Shown: positions 9,701 to 17,361 of the stretch, piece by piece
Numbering within the stretch: the stretch's first letter is position 1
How the letters are laid out: each line of letters opens with the position of its first letter
DNA from: Pokkaliibacter sp046614695
GTDB taxonomy: Bacteria > Pseudomonadota > Gammaproteobacteria > Pseudomonadales > Balneatricaceae
Assembly (NCBI RefSeq): GCF_046614695.1
Contig: NZ_JBKKHQ010000021.1
Location: 62,001-126,000, forward strand
Length of the DNA: 64,000 bases
Direction of reading: 5' to 3'
Notes under the pieces: model-generated
What the model was told of the DNA's origin: nothing
Database searches by the model: none
What the model saw: only the letters and a program-made list of their open reading frames with translations
Position numbers and translations under genes: made by a program

Positions 9701-11004
9701 ATGACACGCCGACGGTGGTGGATGCTTATGTGAACAGCAAATGGCGGACGGTTCTGGCCGGCGGTATGCGTGCCGGTGGTAAAGCTGTTTACGCACTGGA
9801 TGTGAGTAACCCCAACAATTTCACCGAGACCAATGCCGCGAGTACGGTGATGTGGGAGTTTGATGACAGTGTGGATTCCACGCTGCTTAACATTGGCAAT
9901 ACCAGTGGCTCGCTGGTGCCTGCACGCCTTGGTTATACCTTCTCCAAACCAGCGATCGTACGCCTGAATAATGGCCGCTGGGCTGCCGTCTTTGGCAATG
10001 GCTACTACAGCGAAGCGCAAATGGCGGTGCTGTATATCGTCTATCTGGATGCGGCGCGTGACGGGGCCTGGACCACTTCCGATGTGTACCGTATTTACGC
10101 CAACAACAGCTACACCGATACCTCGAAAACGGGCCCCAGTGTCGATAACGGTCTTTCCAATATCGCGCCGATCGATACCAACGACGATGGCAGCATTGAT
10201 CTGATCTACGCCGGTGATCTGCAGGGCAACATGTGGCGCTTTGATCTCTCCGGCACCACGCAAAGCAGCTGGAAAGCTTATAAAGTGTTCCAGGCGACCT
10301 ACAACGGCACAGTGCAGCCTATAGTGGCGCGGCCTGAAGTGGGCCTGGGGACCATCACCGCGACCCAGACGAATACTTCATACATCGTCTATTTCGGCAC
10401 CGGCAAATACCACGATACCGATGACATCAGCTCCACCAGCCTTGCGTCGGTGCAGAGCTTCTATGCCATCCGCGATGTGCCATCCGCTAACCGGGATATT
10501 CTCTCCAATCCTTACAACCTGTCGGTCTACACCACCACCAGTCTGACCAATGACTATCGTGCCGTGGCGCTGACCTCATCGGGCACGGATGGCTGGCGCC
10601 TGAACCTGCCTGCCGGCGAAAAGGTGATTGATGCGGGGATACTTCGTCGCGGTGCGATCACCTTTACGACCATTGAGCCCAATGTCAGTCAGTGTGCGGT
10701 GGATGAATTTGGCTGGTTAATGTCACTGGATGCGGAATCGGGTGGGAACAACAGCAACGTTTTTGATACCAATAGTGATGGAGTCATTGATTCGACGGAT
10801 CAGATTAACGGTCAGAATGCGTCCGGAATTCATCTGGACACCTCCGCAGGCGCCTTGCTTGTGGATAATAGCGCCAAGGCAGGGTCCCAGACCGCGGTGT
10901 CGGTTGACGCCGATGGTAACCCGGTGAACACTACCCTTGCCCATGACACGTTATATCGACAGCAGCGAGTTAACTGGCAGCAAGTCTTCCCGCCACAGGA
11001 GTAA
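6715..11004 (+). CDS. pilY1: PilY1-type pilus tip adhesin, copy B
   Basis: 1429-residue paralogue of copy A with the same architecture: signal peptide (residues about 8-26, cleavage near RAWA-D), the SKDHELF variant in place of the MIDAS, and DxDxDGxxD loops at about 63-71 (DLDGDGDLD), 1154-1162 (DTNDDGSID, in the beta-propeller) and 1351-1359 (DTNSDGVID). It aligns with copy A over its whole length, with long identical stretches (for example around the GNFLNWATMTRMDLVRK block) and diverged loops between 160 and 250. The start has a GGAG site 7 nt upstream. Two patches use codons rare in the neighbours (AGG, ATA, GGG near 7580-7700 and 8230). Probably an alternative tip adhesin; functional difference from copy A is unknown. 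Confidence 0.92.
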   Translation: MFARRLGWWFLLFSCLAVLGLSRAWADISQTPFVSSISAKPKMMLLLSKDHELFKKAYPDYTDLDGDGDLDTTYKNSIDYDGYFNSSLCYTYSSSRFVAVSQASNHLCSGQWSGNFLNWATMTRMDLVRKVLYGGKRLSTQSSEGYTILTRAWLPFDTHSFVKTYSSTSEASVSQLTPYNQSGISLCSDATANQTSKSYVLSRDNQPTLKVAKGVWPLWATSEIWQCAWRWYFSLYEQPDTSQKLAELNVNVQVCDSVDVRTENQCKTYTNTSAKKKPIGLLQNYGETDQIEFGLITGSYYRNDKGGVLRKQVSSFMGTNKEVNPATGDFLYPDNSIIKVIDSLQIIGYSPWSYPGCGYGNGISSCVSWGNPLSEMYAEALRYLTITSSTKRTPTSSFMVGSNDNGYLDVTKWFGDISWGNSPWGNDALCSSCSILVLSSGENSYDMDNLNLADIPQLTLTKLKDYVNNVISPAENIKGKKFLVSDNNGIAAQCTTQTVTNLYDVRGICPDGAGNQAGYALAGLAYHAQHTDFHGDGIGIKTYGVALSENLPTFTFKTSSGNITVVPNCKSRNDTSYCSMNDIKVAEHTTDSSGNLSRVRLLIGWEDSPWGSDYDMDMVAEMIICVGATCNDGTAAGQIEITAGMPFKNSAASMRQGYTVLGSSNDGTTWLSQVTDYSVNKWTDINLLTVNRSSGYVTTRFTGSSQNQIAPLPLPIQLAAKYGGGENSLRADGTPTNYYKVNNFSELSTNLNEVFSEISQNVNYKASVTGSSSNDSEGSQIFYSSFDNANSWNGHLMAYHYDSSGNLVRDWDAASQLNNQTPNNRVFMTWDNTKMTGVPFRQANLNAWQQGQLTKSWNGSTTAIPLADAVQYLRGNHNLEEINGVDNIYRSRLNSDNQPTRLGDIVHSSAVYVGAPNYYYKDSIEGSANPYSTFKSQYADRTPVVYVGANDGALHAFSASSGTELLAYVPNATFPYLNQLMNPEYDDSNLHHYFVDDTPTVVDAYVNSKWRTVLAGGMRAGGKAVYALDVSNPNNFTETNAASTVMWEFDDSVDSTLLNIGNTSGSLVPARLGYTFSKPAIVRLNNGRWAAVFGNGYYSEAQMAVLYIVYLDAARDGAWTTSDVYRIYANNSYTDTSKTGPSVDNGLSNIAPIDTNDDGSIDLIYAGDLQGNMWRFDLSGTTQSSWKAYKVFQATYNGTVQPIVARPEVGLGTITATQTNTSYIVYFGTGKYHDTDDISSTSLASVQSFYAIRDVPSANRDILSNPYNLSVYTTTSLTNDYRAVALTSSGTDGWRLNLPAGEKVIDAGILRRGAITFTTIEPNVSQCAVDEFGWLMSLDAESGGNNSNVFDTNSDGVIDSTDQINGQNASGIHLDTSAGALLVDNSAKAGSQTAVSVDADGNPVNTTLAHDTLYRQQRVNWQQVFPPQE

Positions 11005-11007
11005 AGC

Positions 11008-11445
11008 ATGGTCGGCGTAAAAGCAGTACGCAGCCCTTCATCAATGCAACGAGTTCGCGGCTTTACGCTCATCGAGATGATGATCACCGTGGCGATCATC
11101 GGTATTTTGGCGGCCTTTGCCTATCCGAGCTACACCCGTTACGTCGAGCGTAGTAACCGGGTGGATGCCCAGGGTGTGATGATGCAGGCCTCAATGGCCT
11201 TGCAGCGTCATTACGGTAATGCCTTCACCTATGTGGGTGCCGATGTCAGCAATTTCGATCAGTCGCCGCTGCAGGGCAATGCCAAGTACCTGATTACCTA
11301 TACTCTGAGTGCAGCCACTCCCCATGAATTTCTGATTACCGCAACCCCACAAGGCATTCAGACCAAAGATGCCTGCGGCACGCTGACCATCGATGAAAAC
11401 GGTGAAAAAACCGTGTCTAAGTCGACGGTTGATGATTGCTGGTAA
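11008..11445 (+). CDS. pilE: Type IV pilus minor pilin PilE
   Basis: 145-residue type IV prepilin-like minor pilin. Leader ends RVRG, followed by FTLIEMMITVAIIGILAAFAYPSY, the classic N-methylated helix with Glu+5. Two Cys near the C-terminus (DACGTL and VDDCW) can form the D-region disulfide typical of pilins. An AGGAG site 6 nt upstream supports ATG 11008, though an internal ATG at 11044 (MQRVRG) would give a shorter leader. It lies just after the second pilY1, matching the pilY1-pilE order of Pseudomonas. Confidence 0.85.
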   Translation: MVGVKAVRSPSSMQRVRGFTLIEMMITVAIIGILAAFAYPSYTRYVERSNRVDAQGVMMQASMALQRHYGNAFTYVGADVSNFDQSPLQGNAKYLITYTLSAATPHEFLITATPQGIQTKDACGTLTIDENGEKTVSKSTVDDCW

Positions 11446-11450
11446 TTGCC

Positions 11451-11990
11451 ATGAAGCCTGCTGCTTTCCCCCGTCGTAAGCGCCAACAGGGTTTTACCCT
11501 GATTGAGCTGGTCGTCACTGTGGCCATTATGGCCATTGTGGCCGCCTGGGGAATTCCGTCCTTTGGCCGCATGATGCTGAGCTATCAGGTCACCTCGGAC
11601 AGCGAATCGCTGTTTCGCGCATTGGTTTCTGCCCGCACCGCGGCCGTTGACCGCCGTACCTCAGTGCGAGTATGCCCCTCCTCGAATGGCACGACCTGCG
11701 GCAGCTCCAGTGAAATCATCAACTTTATCGACCTGAACGGTGATAATCAGGTGAATGCCAACGCTGATATCATTCTGCGTACCCGCTTGAAAAGTTCGGT
11801 CAGCTCCAACGATCCGGTAAGCTTCACCCGCTCAGGTACGACTGATGGCGTGAAGACCTACATCATCTGTGATGAAAATGGTTCTGAAGCGATATACCGC
11901 GTGGTAAGAGTGGCGCGGGTGGGCAGCGTCAGCCAGAGCACGGCGACCACGACCTCGACCTGTAACTTCGATGCGATGAATGTGAACTAG
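11451..11990 (+). CDS. fimT: FimT/GspH-type minor pseudopilin
   Basis: 179-residue protein with basic leader PRRKRQQG, then FTLIELVVTVAIMAIVAAWGIPSFG, and a GspH/FimT-type C-terminal domain with Cys pairs (VRVCPSSNGTTCG and later IICDENG, STCNF). FimT/FimU proteins are pilus minor subunits; in some naturally transformable bacteria FimT binds DNA. ATG 11451 is chosen, 5 nt after the pilE stop; ATG 11436 is in frame and would overlap pilE. Neither has a strong ribosome site, so coupling to pilE is likely. It ends the operon, 43 bp before a strong terminator. FimT versus FimU cannot be settled from sequence reading. Confidence 0.75.
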   Translation: MKPAAFPRRKRQQGFTLIELVVTVAIMAIVAAWGIPSFGRMMLSYQVTSDSESLFRALVSARTAAVDRRTSVRVCPSSNGTTCGSSSEIINFIDLNGDNQVNANADIILRTRLKSSVSSNDPVSFTRSGTTDGVKTYIICDENGSEAIYRVVRVARVGSVSQSTATTTSTCNFDAMNVN

Positions 11991-12033
11991 CGTCCCGAAG
12001 AGCGCCATTCAGACAACATAAAAGTCAGATAAC

Positions 12034-12064
12034 AAAAAAAGGCCGGTGATCACCGGCCTTTTTT
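12034..12064. terminator. Bidirectional terminator between fimT and rph
   Basis: GGCCGGTGATCACCGGCC is a perfect 18-bp inverted repeat flanked by seven A on the left and six T on the right, so it works as an intrinsic terminator in both directions: for the pilus operon (+) and for rph (-). Confidence 0.9.
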
Positions 12065-12091
12065 ATCGCGATACCCATGGCAGAGTCTGGC

Positions 12092-12862
12092 TTACTCGGC
12101 CAGTGCCTGCGTTTGTAGCTCGCAAAGCTCACTGATGCCCTTCTCAGCCAGCTCCAGCATTGCATTCAGCTCAGCGCGGCTGTAGGCCTCACCTTCCGCT
12201 GTGCCCTGCACCTCAACAAAACCGCCTGTTGCCGTCATAACAACGTTCATATCGGTTTCGGCACTGGAGTCTTCATCGTAATCCAGATCCAGAACAGCCT
12301 TCTCTTTGAAAATGCCGACGGACACCGCCGCGATCATCTGCTTGAGCGGGTTCTGTTTAACGCCGTAGGACTTATCCGCCATCATCACCTTGATGGCATC
12401 GGCCAGAGCCACACAGGCACCGGTGATTGATGCAGTACGGGTGCCGCCATCGGCCTGAATGACATCGCAGTCGATGTTGATGGTGTTCTCACCCAGCTTG
12501 CTCATATCAATGGCTGCGCGCAGGGAGCGGCCAATCAAGCGCTGGATTTCCTGAGTACGGCCAGACTGCTTGCCACGAGCCGCTTCACGGTCGCTGCGTG
12601 TGCCGGTTGCACGGGGCAGCATGCCGTATTCGGCAGTAACCCAGCCCTGACCCTGGCCTTTCAGAAAACGTGGTACGCCGCGAGACACGCTGGCGGTACA
12701 GATCACTTTGGTATCGCCAAACTCGACCAAAACAGAGCCTTCGGCATGCTTGGTATAATGACGGGTAATTTTCACCTGACGCATCTGATCGACGCGGCGG
12801 CCACTGGGACGTTCAAACTCAATACCCAGGTTTTTGAGCTGATCAGAAAAAGAGGAGGACAT
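12092..12862 (-). CDS. rph: Ribonuclease PH
   Basis: Phosphorolytic 3'-5' exoribonuclease that trims tRNA precursors. The 256-residue product matches RNase PH throughout: TRHYTKHAEGSVLVEFGDTKV near the N-terminus, GVPRFLKGQGQGWVTAEYGMLPR, EIQRLIGRSLRAAID, CDVIQADGGTRTASITGACVAL and SAETDMNVVMT. It has about 17 extra N-terminal residues compared with E. coli RNase PH, whose start aligns near RPSGRR; no better in-frame start exists nearer, so ATG 12862 (weak AAGG 10 nt upstream) is kept. Divergent from yicC, the conserved arrangement in gammaproteobacteria. Confidence 0.95.
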   Translation of the reverse strand: MSSSFSDQLKNLGIEFERPSGRRVDQMRQVKITRHYTKHAEGSVLVEFGDTKVICTASVSRGVPRFLKGQGQGWVTAEYGMLPRATGTRSDREAARGKQSGRTQEIQRLIGRSLRAAIDMSKLGENTINIDCDVIQADGGTRTASITGACVALADAIKVMMADKSYGVKQNPLKQMIAAVSVGIFKEKAVLDLDYDEDSSAETDMNVVMTATGGFVEVQGTAEGEAYSRAELNAMLELAEKGISELCELQTQALAE

Positions 12863-12928
12863 GCGTGAAATACCTTGTTTTTAGCAGCACGACTCACGGG
12901 CACGGTGTACGAGCCCGCCTGGCAGGGT

Positions 12929-12936
12929 GCTAGAAT
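12929..12936 (+). promoter_or_regulatory. Extended -10 promoter for yicC
   Basis: TGCTAGAAT in the rph/yicC divergent spacer is an extended -10 element (TG at 12928-12929, TAGAAT at 12931-12936) 42 bp before the yicC start. No good -35 is seen, consistent with an extended -10 promoter. Confidence 0.4.
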
Positions 12937-12977
12937 AGCAGAACATCCCCTCAAATCGCAGTGTTCAAGGACAACCG

Positions 12978-13841
12978 ATGACTCAAAGCATGACAGCCTT
13001 CGCCCGTACCGAGACCCAGCAGGACTGGGGGACGCTGGTTTGGGAAATCCGCAGTGTGAACCATCGCTATCTGGAGCCGATTCTGCGTCTGCCGGATAAC
13101 CTGCGTGAGCTGGAAATGCCTTTGCGGGAAAAACTGCGTAAAACCCTTGCTCGCGGCAAGGTGGAATGCACCCTGCGCTTTCAGCCGGCGGCCGGACAGG
13201 ATTCCCTTAATGTTAACGAAGCGGCGCTTCAGGCGCTGCTCGATGCCTGTGACCAGGTACAAACCCTGCTCCCCAAGCCGACCAAGCTGAACCCACTGGA
13301 ATTACTGCAATGGCCTGGCGTACTGCGTGGGGCAGAAGTTGATCAGGCGGATATTGTCACCGAAGCACTGCTGCAATTCAGCGAAGCCCTGACGGAGCTG
13401 GTAGAAAATCGCCAGCGTGAAGGGCAGGAACTGGAAGGACTGATCAGCAGCCGTCTGACCCAGATGACCAGCATCGTGGCCCATGTCCGTGAACTCATGC
13501 CGACCATTCTTGAGCGTCAGCGCGAACAACTGCTGGAGCGTTTTGCCGATCTGGCGGTGGAGCTTGATCCTGCGCGTCTGGAGCAGGAAATGGTGATTCT
13601 GGCCCAGAAAGCCGATGTCGCCGAAGAGCTGGATCGCCTCGATACTCATGTGCAGGAAGTGAAGCGTGTCCTTCGTCAGAATGGCTCCATTGGCCGCCGC
13701 CTGGATTTTCTGATGCAGGAGCTGAACCGCGAAGCCAACACTCTCTCGTCAAAGTCCATCGTCGCTGAAACCACACAACAGGCGGTAGAACTGAAAGTGC
13801 TTATCGAACAGATGCGCGAGCAGATCCAGAACATCGAGTAA
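12978..13841 (+). CDS. yicC: YicC family endoribonuclease
   Basis: 287-residue YicC/YloC family protein. N-terminal motif MTQSMTAFARTE and SVNHRYLEPILRLPDNLRELE, and the C-terminal DUF1732-type region with LDFLMQELNREANTLSSKS and the end VELKVLIEQMREQIQNIE, are all family hallmarks. Members are cytoplasmic endoribonucleases implicated in RNA turnover and stationary-phase survival. Its length matches the family. In Pseudomonas and relatives gmk is close downstream; here gmk is 7.6 kb away. Confidence 0.92.
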   Translation: MTQSMTAFARTETQQDWGTLVWEIRSVNHRYLEPILRLPDNLRELEMPLREKLRKTLARGKVECTLRFQPAAGQDSLNVNEAALQALLDACDQVQTLLPKPTKLNPLELLQWPGVLRGAEVDQADIVTEALLQFSEALTELVENRQREGQELEGLISSRLTQMTSIVAHVRELMPTILERQREQLLERFADLAVELDPARLEQEMVILAQKADVAEELDRLDTHVQEVKRVLRQNGSIGRRLDFLMQELNREANTLSSKSIVAETTQQAVELKVLIEQMREQIQNIE

Positions 13842-13878
13842 GTTTTCCCGCTGAACCGAAGTCGCAGGAGTTAAGGCG

Positions 13879-14925
13879 CTAGCTCGATGCTTCTGCCTGC
13901 TCTTGCTGGCGATACTCGCTCGGGGTCATTCCAGTGAGGCGTGAAAACTCGCGGTTAAAGTTGGACTTGGTTTGAAAACCGCAGTTCATGGAGATCTGGG
14001 TAACGGTGTCCTGAGTTGTGACCAGCGCTCGCTTGGCATGTTCAATGCGGTAGCCGTTAATCAGCCTGGAAATATTGAGCTGATGTACCTGATTGACTGC
14101 GATTGAGATCTGCTTGGCGGGAATGCCTAGCTTCCTGCTGAGTCTGGAGAGGGTCAGTTCCGGATCCAGGTAGAGGTTGTCCTGACGAATTCGGGCATCC
14201 AGTAACGCCGTAATTTCCTGCGCTCGTCGCTCCGTCATGGCGATAGTTGTCGCGGGCTCCTCTTCTATCGCTGCTGGTTTCGGCTCGTCGTGTTGGTCAT
14301 GAATCGGCGTGTTAATGCCGACAATGACGACCGCGACGGACAAGACCGGGAGCAGAATCACATGGGCTGTTGTCAGGATATAAACCGATAATTTTCCCTG
14401 ATTAAACATAAAGTCCAAAGAGATCAGCGAGTCGACGGCGGCAGAAAAAACCAGCATCGCGCCTGCAAAAAGTGCGGCCTTTCTGACACCTTCCCAATGT
14501 TCCAGTGAAACATTCATCAGCACGTTGTCCTGGCGGTAAATACGCAACAGGGCAACGCCGTAAACCACATACATCAGGGTGAGGGCTTCATCAATTGGCA
14601 GCGCCAGCCAGGGCTGAGAGAGAGTGCTGAACGTCACATAGCCCGGCATGATCCAGTGTTTTACGGAAAGGTGGCTCTGCTCCCGGCTGGCTGAGGCAAA
14701 AAAATACCAGGCCGCCAGAGGGATAAAGGCCGCCAGAATCGGCTGCAGGAGGCTGAACAGTTTAAGTTCCAGCGTCCATCGCAGGCCAACGACTGCCGTT
14801 GTTACTGCGCAAAGTCCTAAAAAGAGACTGGCCCCGGTGGCTTGTTGTTGCAGACGGGCATACAGCGTGATGGCCAGTAAGCCCAGCAGCAGTGAAACAA
14901 CAAAAGGCACGGGAATCGCCAGCAT
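13879..14925 (-). CDS. Membrane-bound AraC-family transcriptional regulator
   Basis: 348-residue protein with about seven hydrophobic segments in residues 5-215 (starting VPFVVSLLLGLLAITLY and ending near LPVLSVAVVIVGI), a short acidic linker, and a C-terminal AraC DNA-binding domain of about 100 residues with two helix-turn-helix units (LTLSRLSRKLGIPAKQIS and VTQISMNCGFQTKSNFNREFSRLTGMTPSEYR). This type senses at the membrane and binds DNA directly. Target unknown; the divergent DUF805 operon 172 bp away is the nearest candidate. The end lies 37 bp from yicC with no clear terminator. Confidence 0.8.
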   Translation of the reverse strand: MLAIPVPFVVSLLLGLLAITLYARLQQQATGASLFLGLCAVTTAVVGLRWTLELKLFSLLQPILAAFIPLAAWYFFASASREQSHLSVKHWIMPGYVTFSTLSQPWLALPIDEALTLMYVVYGVALLRIYRQDNVLMNVSLEHWEGVRKAALFAGAMLVFSAAVDSLISLDFMFNQGKLSVYILTTAHVILLPVLSVAVVIVGINTPIHDQHDEPKPAAIEEEPATTIAMTERRAQEITALLDARIRQDNLYLDPELTLSRLSRKLGIPAKQISIAVNQVHQLNISRLINGYRIEHAKRALVTTQDTVTQISMNCGFQTKSNFNREFSRLTGMTPSEYRQQEQAEASS

Positions 14926-15097
14926 GGGTGCTCCTGTCGGTTGAAAGAGGTCGCCTGAAAGTGCGAGCTCTGAGCTCAGAGAAACGAAAAAATAGACTAA
15001 TACCCATTTTGAGGCGACCTAAAACCGGTTTAAGGGCGCTGACGATGGCGTTGATGCGCAAAGTATCGCTGAACACATCTCAGCGAGGCTGGCACTT

Positions 15098-15427
15098 ATG
15101 CGTTATTACCTTCTTTCCTGGCAGCGAGGCCTGGACTTTGACGGGCGCTTGTCCCGTAAAGCGTTCTGGTACTACATGCTGGTTCATGTACTGATCACAC
15201 TGGGCACGATTACGGCGGATATCGCCTGGAGTACCTGGTTTGATCCGCTCTATAGTCTGGCCAGTTTTATTCCCATGCTGTCGGCCATATTCCGGCGCCT
15301 GCACGATGCGGGGAAGTCAGGCTATTGGAGTCTGGTCTTTCTGATACCGGCTATCGGGCCGCTCATCCTTATCTACTTGCTGACGCTTTCTACCGATGAA
15401 GCGAATAAACAGGGGGTGTTCGCATGA
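15098..15427 (+). CDS. DUF805 family inner membrane protein
   Basis: 109-residue DUF805 protein (YhaH-like). The N-terminus has FDGRLSRKAFWYYMLVH, then three further hydrophobic segments, with the diagnostic RRLHDAGKSGYWSL in the middle. Function of the family is unknown. GAGG lies about 9 nt before the ATG. Its stop overlaps the next gene by 4 nt. Confidence 0.85.
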   Translation: MRYYLLSWQRGLDFDGRLSRKAFWYYMLVHVLITLGTITADIAWSTWFDPLYSLASFIPMLSAIFRRLHDAGKSGYWSLVFLIPAIGPLILIYLLTLSTDEANKQGVFA

Positions 15428-15906
15428 AAGCCTGCCTGATCTTTATGCTCCTTTCTTTTTTCAACCTGCCTGTACCCGGCTGGTCAGCAACGAACTTGCC
15501 TGCCGGTGCGCTCGGTATTTTGTCGATTGACAGCATGACCCAGGGCCAGATGCTGTGGCTGAAAGGTCGCGTTGGAGAGGCGAGCTACCAGTACAGGGGC
15601 CCGGATAACAGACAATGCACCTTGAATGTGCCGGTGGCGGTGGGCCGTATCGCAGATGCGGATGTGGGTGTCAGCACTGTGCCGGGGCTTCAGATTCTGG
15701 TGCTTAGCGCGCAGTTAAGTCAGGCGTTGCTTGCCGGTGAGCGTATAAAAAGCGATGACTGGCACTTCTCCCGAGCGCAGGGGGGCGATAACGTGGACGG
15801 CCTGATTCTGCAGGGCATCGCTCCTGATGAGGGCTTTGTTCTCAACTCACGGCGTCGATGGATCTCCTGGCTGAGGGGGGATAACCGAACGCCTGTCTGT
15901 CTTTAA
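15424..15906 (+). CDS. Exported protein of unknown function
   Basis: 160 residues with a signal peptide (hydrophobic 4-20, cleavage near GWSA). Translationally coupled to the DUF805 gene (4-nt overlap), so probably in one operon with it and perhaps Ogt. The mature part has two Cys (NRQCTLN and C-terminal TPVCL) that could form a disulfide in the periplasm. I recognise no family. Confidence 0.65.
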   Translation: MKACLIFMLLSFFNLPVPGWSATNLPAGALGILSIDSMTQGQMLWLKGRVGEASYQYRGPDNRQCTLNVPVAVGRIADADVGVSTVPGLQILVLSAQLSQALLAGERIKSDDWHFSRAQGGDNVDGLILQGIAPDEGFVLNSRRRWISWLRGDNRTPVCL

Positions 15907-15923
15907 AACACTGGGATGATGAA

Positions 15924-16418
15924 ATGGAAACACCGGAGCAGGCGAGGGTGATAACTACACGCGTTGGGCTGTTAAGGCTTGAGGCCAATGAGTCCGGTCT
16001 GACGCGCGTCACTTTTGTTGGAACCTGCCAGGATGCGCCTGTTTTATCCGCAACGCAGGGAAGCCATAGGGTGCTGGATCAGGCTGAAGAAGAGCTTTTC
16101 GCGTACTTTGCGGGCACATTGCAGTACTTTCGGGTGCCGCTGGCGATGACAGGGACGGCCTTCCAGTTACGTGTCTGGGAGGCGCTCCGGCAGATTCCCT
16201 ACGGTCATACCTGTAGCTATGGCGACATTGCCCAAGCGCTGGGGAAGCCAGGTGCATCGCGTGCGGTGGGCATGGCCAATAACAAAAACCCGTTGCTGAT
16301 TATCGTGCCCTGCCATCGGGTCATTGGTCAGAATGGCCAGCTGATAGGTTTTGGTAGTGGCTTGCCACTCAAACAGCAGTTGCTCGCGCTTGAGCAACCT
16401 CAGGGCAGGCTGTTCTGA
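15924..16418 (+). CDS. ogt: Methylated-DNA--protein-cysteine methyltransferase
   Basis: 164-residue O6-alkylguanine-DNA alkyltransferase, a suicide repair enzyme that transfers the alkyl group to its own Cys. The active site is IVPCHRVIG (Cys about residue 130); the helix-turn-helix part is IPYGHTCSYGDIAQALGKPGASRAVGMANNKNP. It lacks an Ada-type regulatory domain, so it is an Ogt-type enzyme. The start is 17 nt after the previous stop, with a weak ribosome site. Confidence 0.93.
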   Translation: METPEQARVITTRVGLLRLEANESGLTRVTFVGTCQDAPVLSATQGSHRVLDQAEEELFAYFAGTLQYFRVPLAMTGTAFQLRVWEALRQIPYGHTCSYGDIAQALGKPGASRAVGMANNKNPLLIIVPCHRVIGQNGQLIGFGSGLPLKQQLLALEQPQGRLF

Positions 16419-16486
16419 GGCTCGCGATTAGGCTTAGGCTTTTGCTCTGAGGTAAATGGGTCATTGCACGAGGTGTGCGCATTTCG

Positions 16487-16524
16487 CGTAGCGGAGACAG
16501 AGAAGGCCCCCGCTACGTTATTTT
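16487..16524 (+). terminator. Probable terminator after ogt
   Basis: CGTAGCGG (16487-16494) pairs with CCGCTACG (16510-16517), followed by TTATTTT. An 8-bp GC-rich stem with a 15-nt loop and T-rich tail fits an intrinsic terminator for the + strand. Confidence 0.5.
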
Positions 16525-16539
16525 CCGAAGGCCAGCACC

Positions 16540-17157
16540 TCAGGCGGAGGCTTGCAGCATGCTGCCTGTCGGCATTCCCTGCATCGCGCTTTGCAAGGCC
16601 AGTTGGGCAGCTGCGGTATCACCCGCAGTGAGTGCATCACCGACTTTGCTCAGGGCTTCTTTCAGCGGATTTTCTTCATCATCATCGCTGCTGTCATTGG
16701 CACTCAGTGCTGCCAGTAAGCTATCAAAGGAGGTTTGGGCGGTATCGGTGTCTCCGGAGTCCAGTGCATCCAACAGACTGGTCAGACTGTCGCTGGACTC
16801 TGAATCCATCATTGAACCCCCATTGGAGGGTGGCGGTGGTGGCATGCTGCCACCGCCTTGCGGGGAGGCGCTGGCAAAGTCTTCAGAGGCGCTCTGCAGG
16901 GCGCTGATATCGCCACTGGCCAAACCTGCCTCAACCTGAGTGAGTAAGGTGCCAATCGGGTCATCACCGTTGGCAGATCCGTTTTGCTGATTCGACTGCA
17001 GGTCGTCGTAAGCACTCTGGATAGCATCCAGATCGCCGGAGTCGATAGCATCGGTCAGCGCGCTGAGCTTATCTTCGAAGCCGCCGCTTTGCTGAGTCGA
17101 ATAGCTGCTTGAAATGCCGTAGCTATATGAGGAACTGGAGACGCCTGAAATACTCAT
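16540..17157 (-). CDS. Low-complexity protein with four SGD repeats
   Basis: 205 residues, very rich in Ser, Asp, Ala and Gln. The N-terminus is MSISGVSSSSYSYG with no signal peptide. I see four degenerate repeats of roughly 25-30 residues built on the pattern L-x-x-A-l-x-S-G-D-x-x-A-a-Q-s: ALTDAIDSGDLDAIQSAYDD, VEAGLASGDISALQSASEDF, LLDALDSGDTDTAQTSFDSL and VGDALTAGDTAAAQLALQSA. A Gly/Pro run (GGGSMPPPPPSNGG) sits in the middle. Similar repeat proteins exist in other proteobacteria without known function. It is a single gene, with its own upstream gap of 200 bp. Confidence 0.65.
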   Translation of the reverse strand: MSISGVSSSSYSYGISSSYSTQQSGGFEDKLSALTDAIDSGDLDAIQSAYDDLQSNQQNGSANGDDPIGTLLTQVEAGLASGDISALQSASEDFASASPQGGGSMPPPPPSNGGSMMDSESSDSLTSLLDALDSGDTDTAQTSFDSLLAALSANDSSDDDEENPLKEALSKVGDALTAGDTAAAQLALQSAMQGMPTGSMLQASA

Positions 17158-17361
17158 CCTTGTTACTCCCCTGAGTTATGAATAATCGGAGCGCCGCACG
17201 TGATAGCCAGGAATCAAGACCGAGACGTTGACGGTACCCGCCGTTTGCTGCGCATCCATCAAGTGTACGGCAGGGAATTTCCGCTTAAGTAAGGGGGAAG
17301 TAAAACTACTGTAAATAAAGTGTAAATGCGGGTTCGCTGGAGAAGGCGATCAGGGCTGCCT

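Noticed and set aside
12862..12954. Longer or alternative rph start and frame across the divergent spacer
   Set aside because: It would cover the yicC promoter and adds residues not found in RNase PH.
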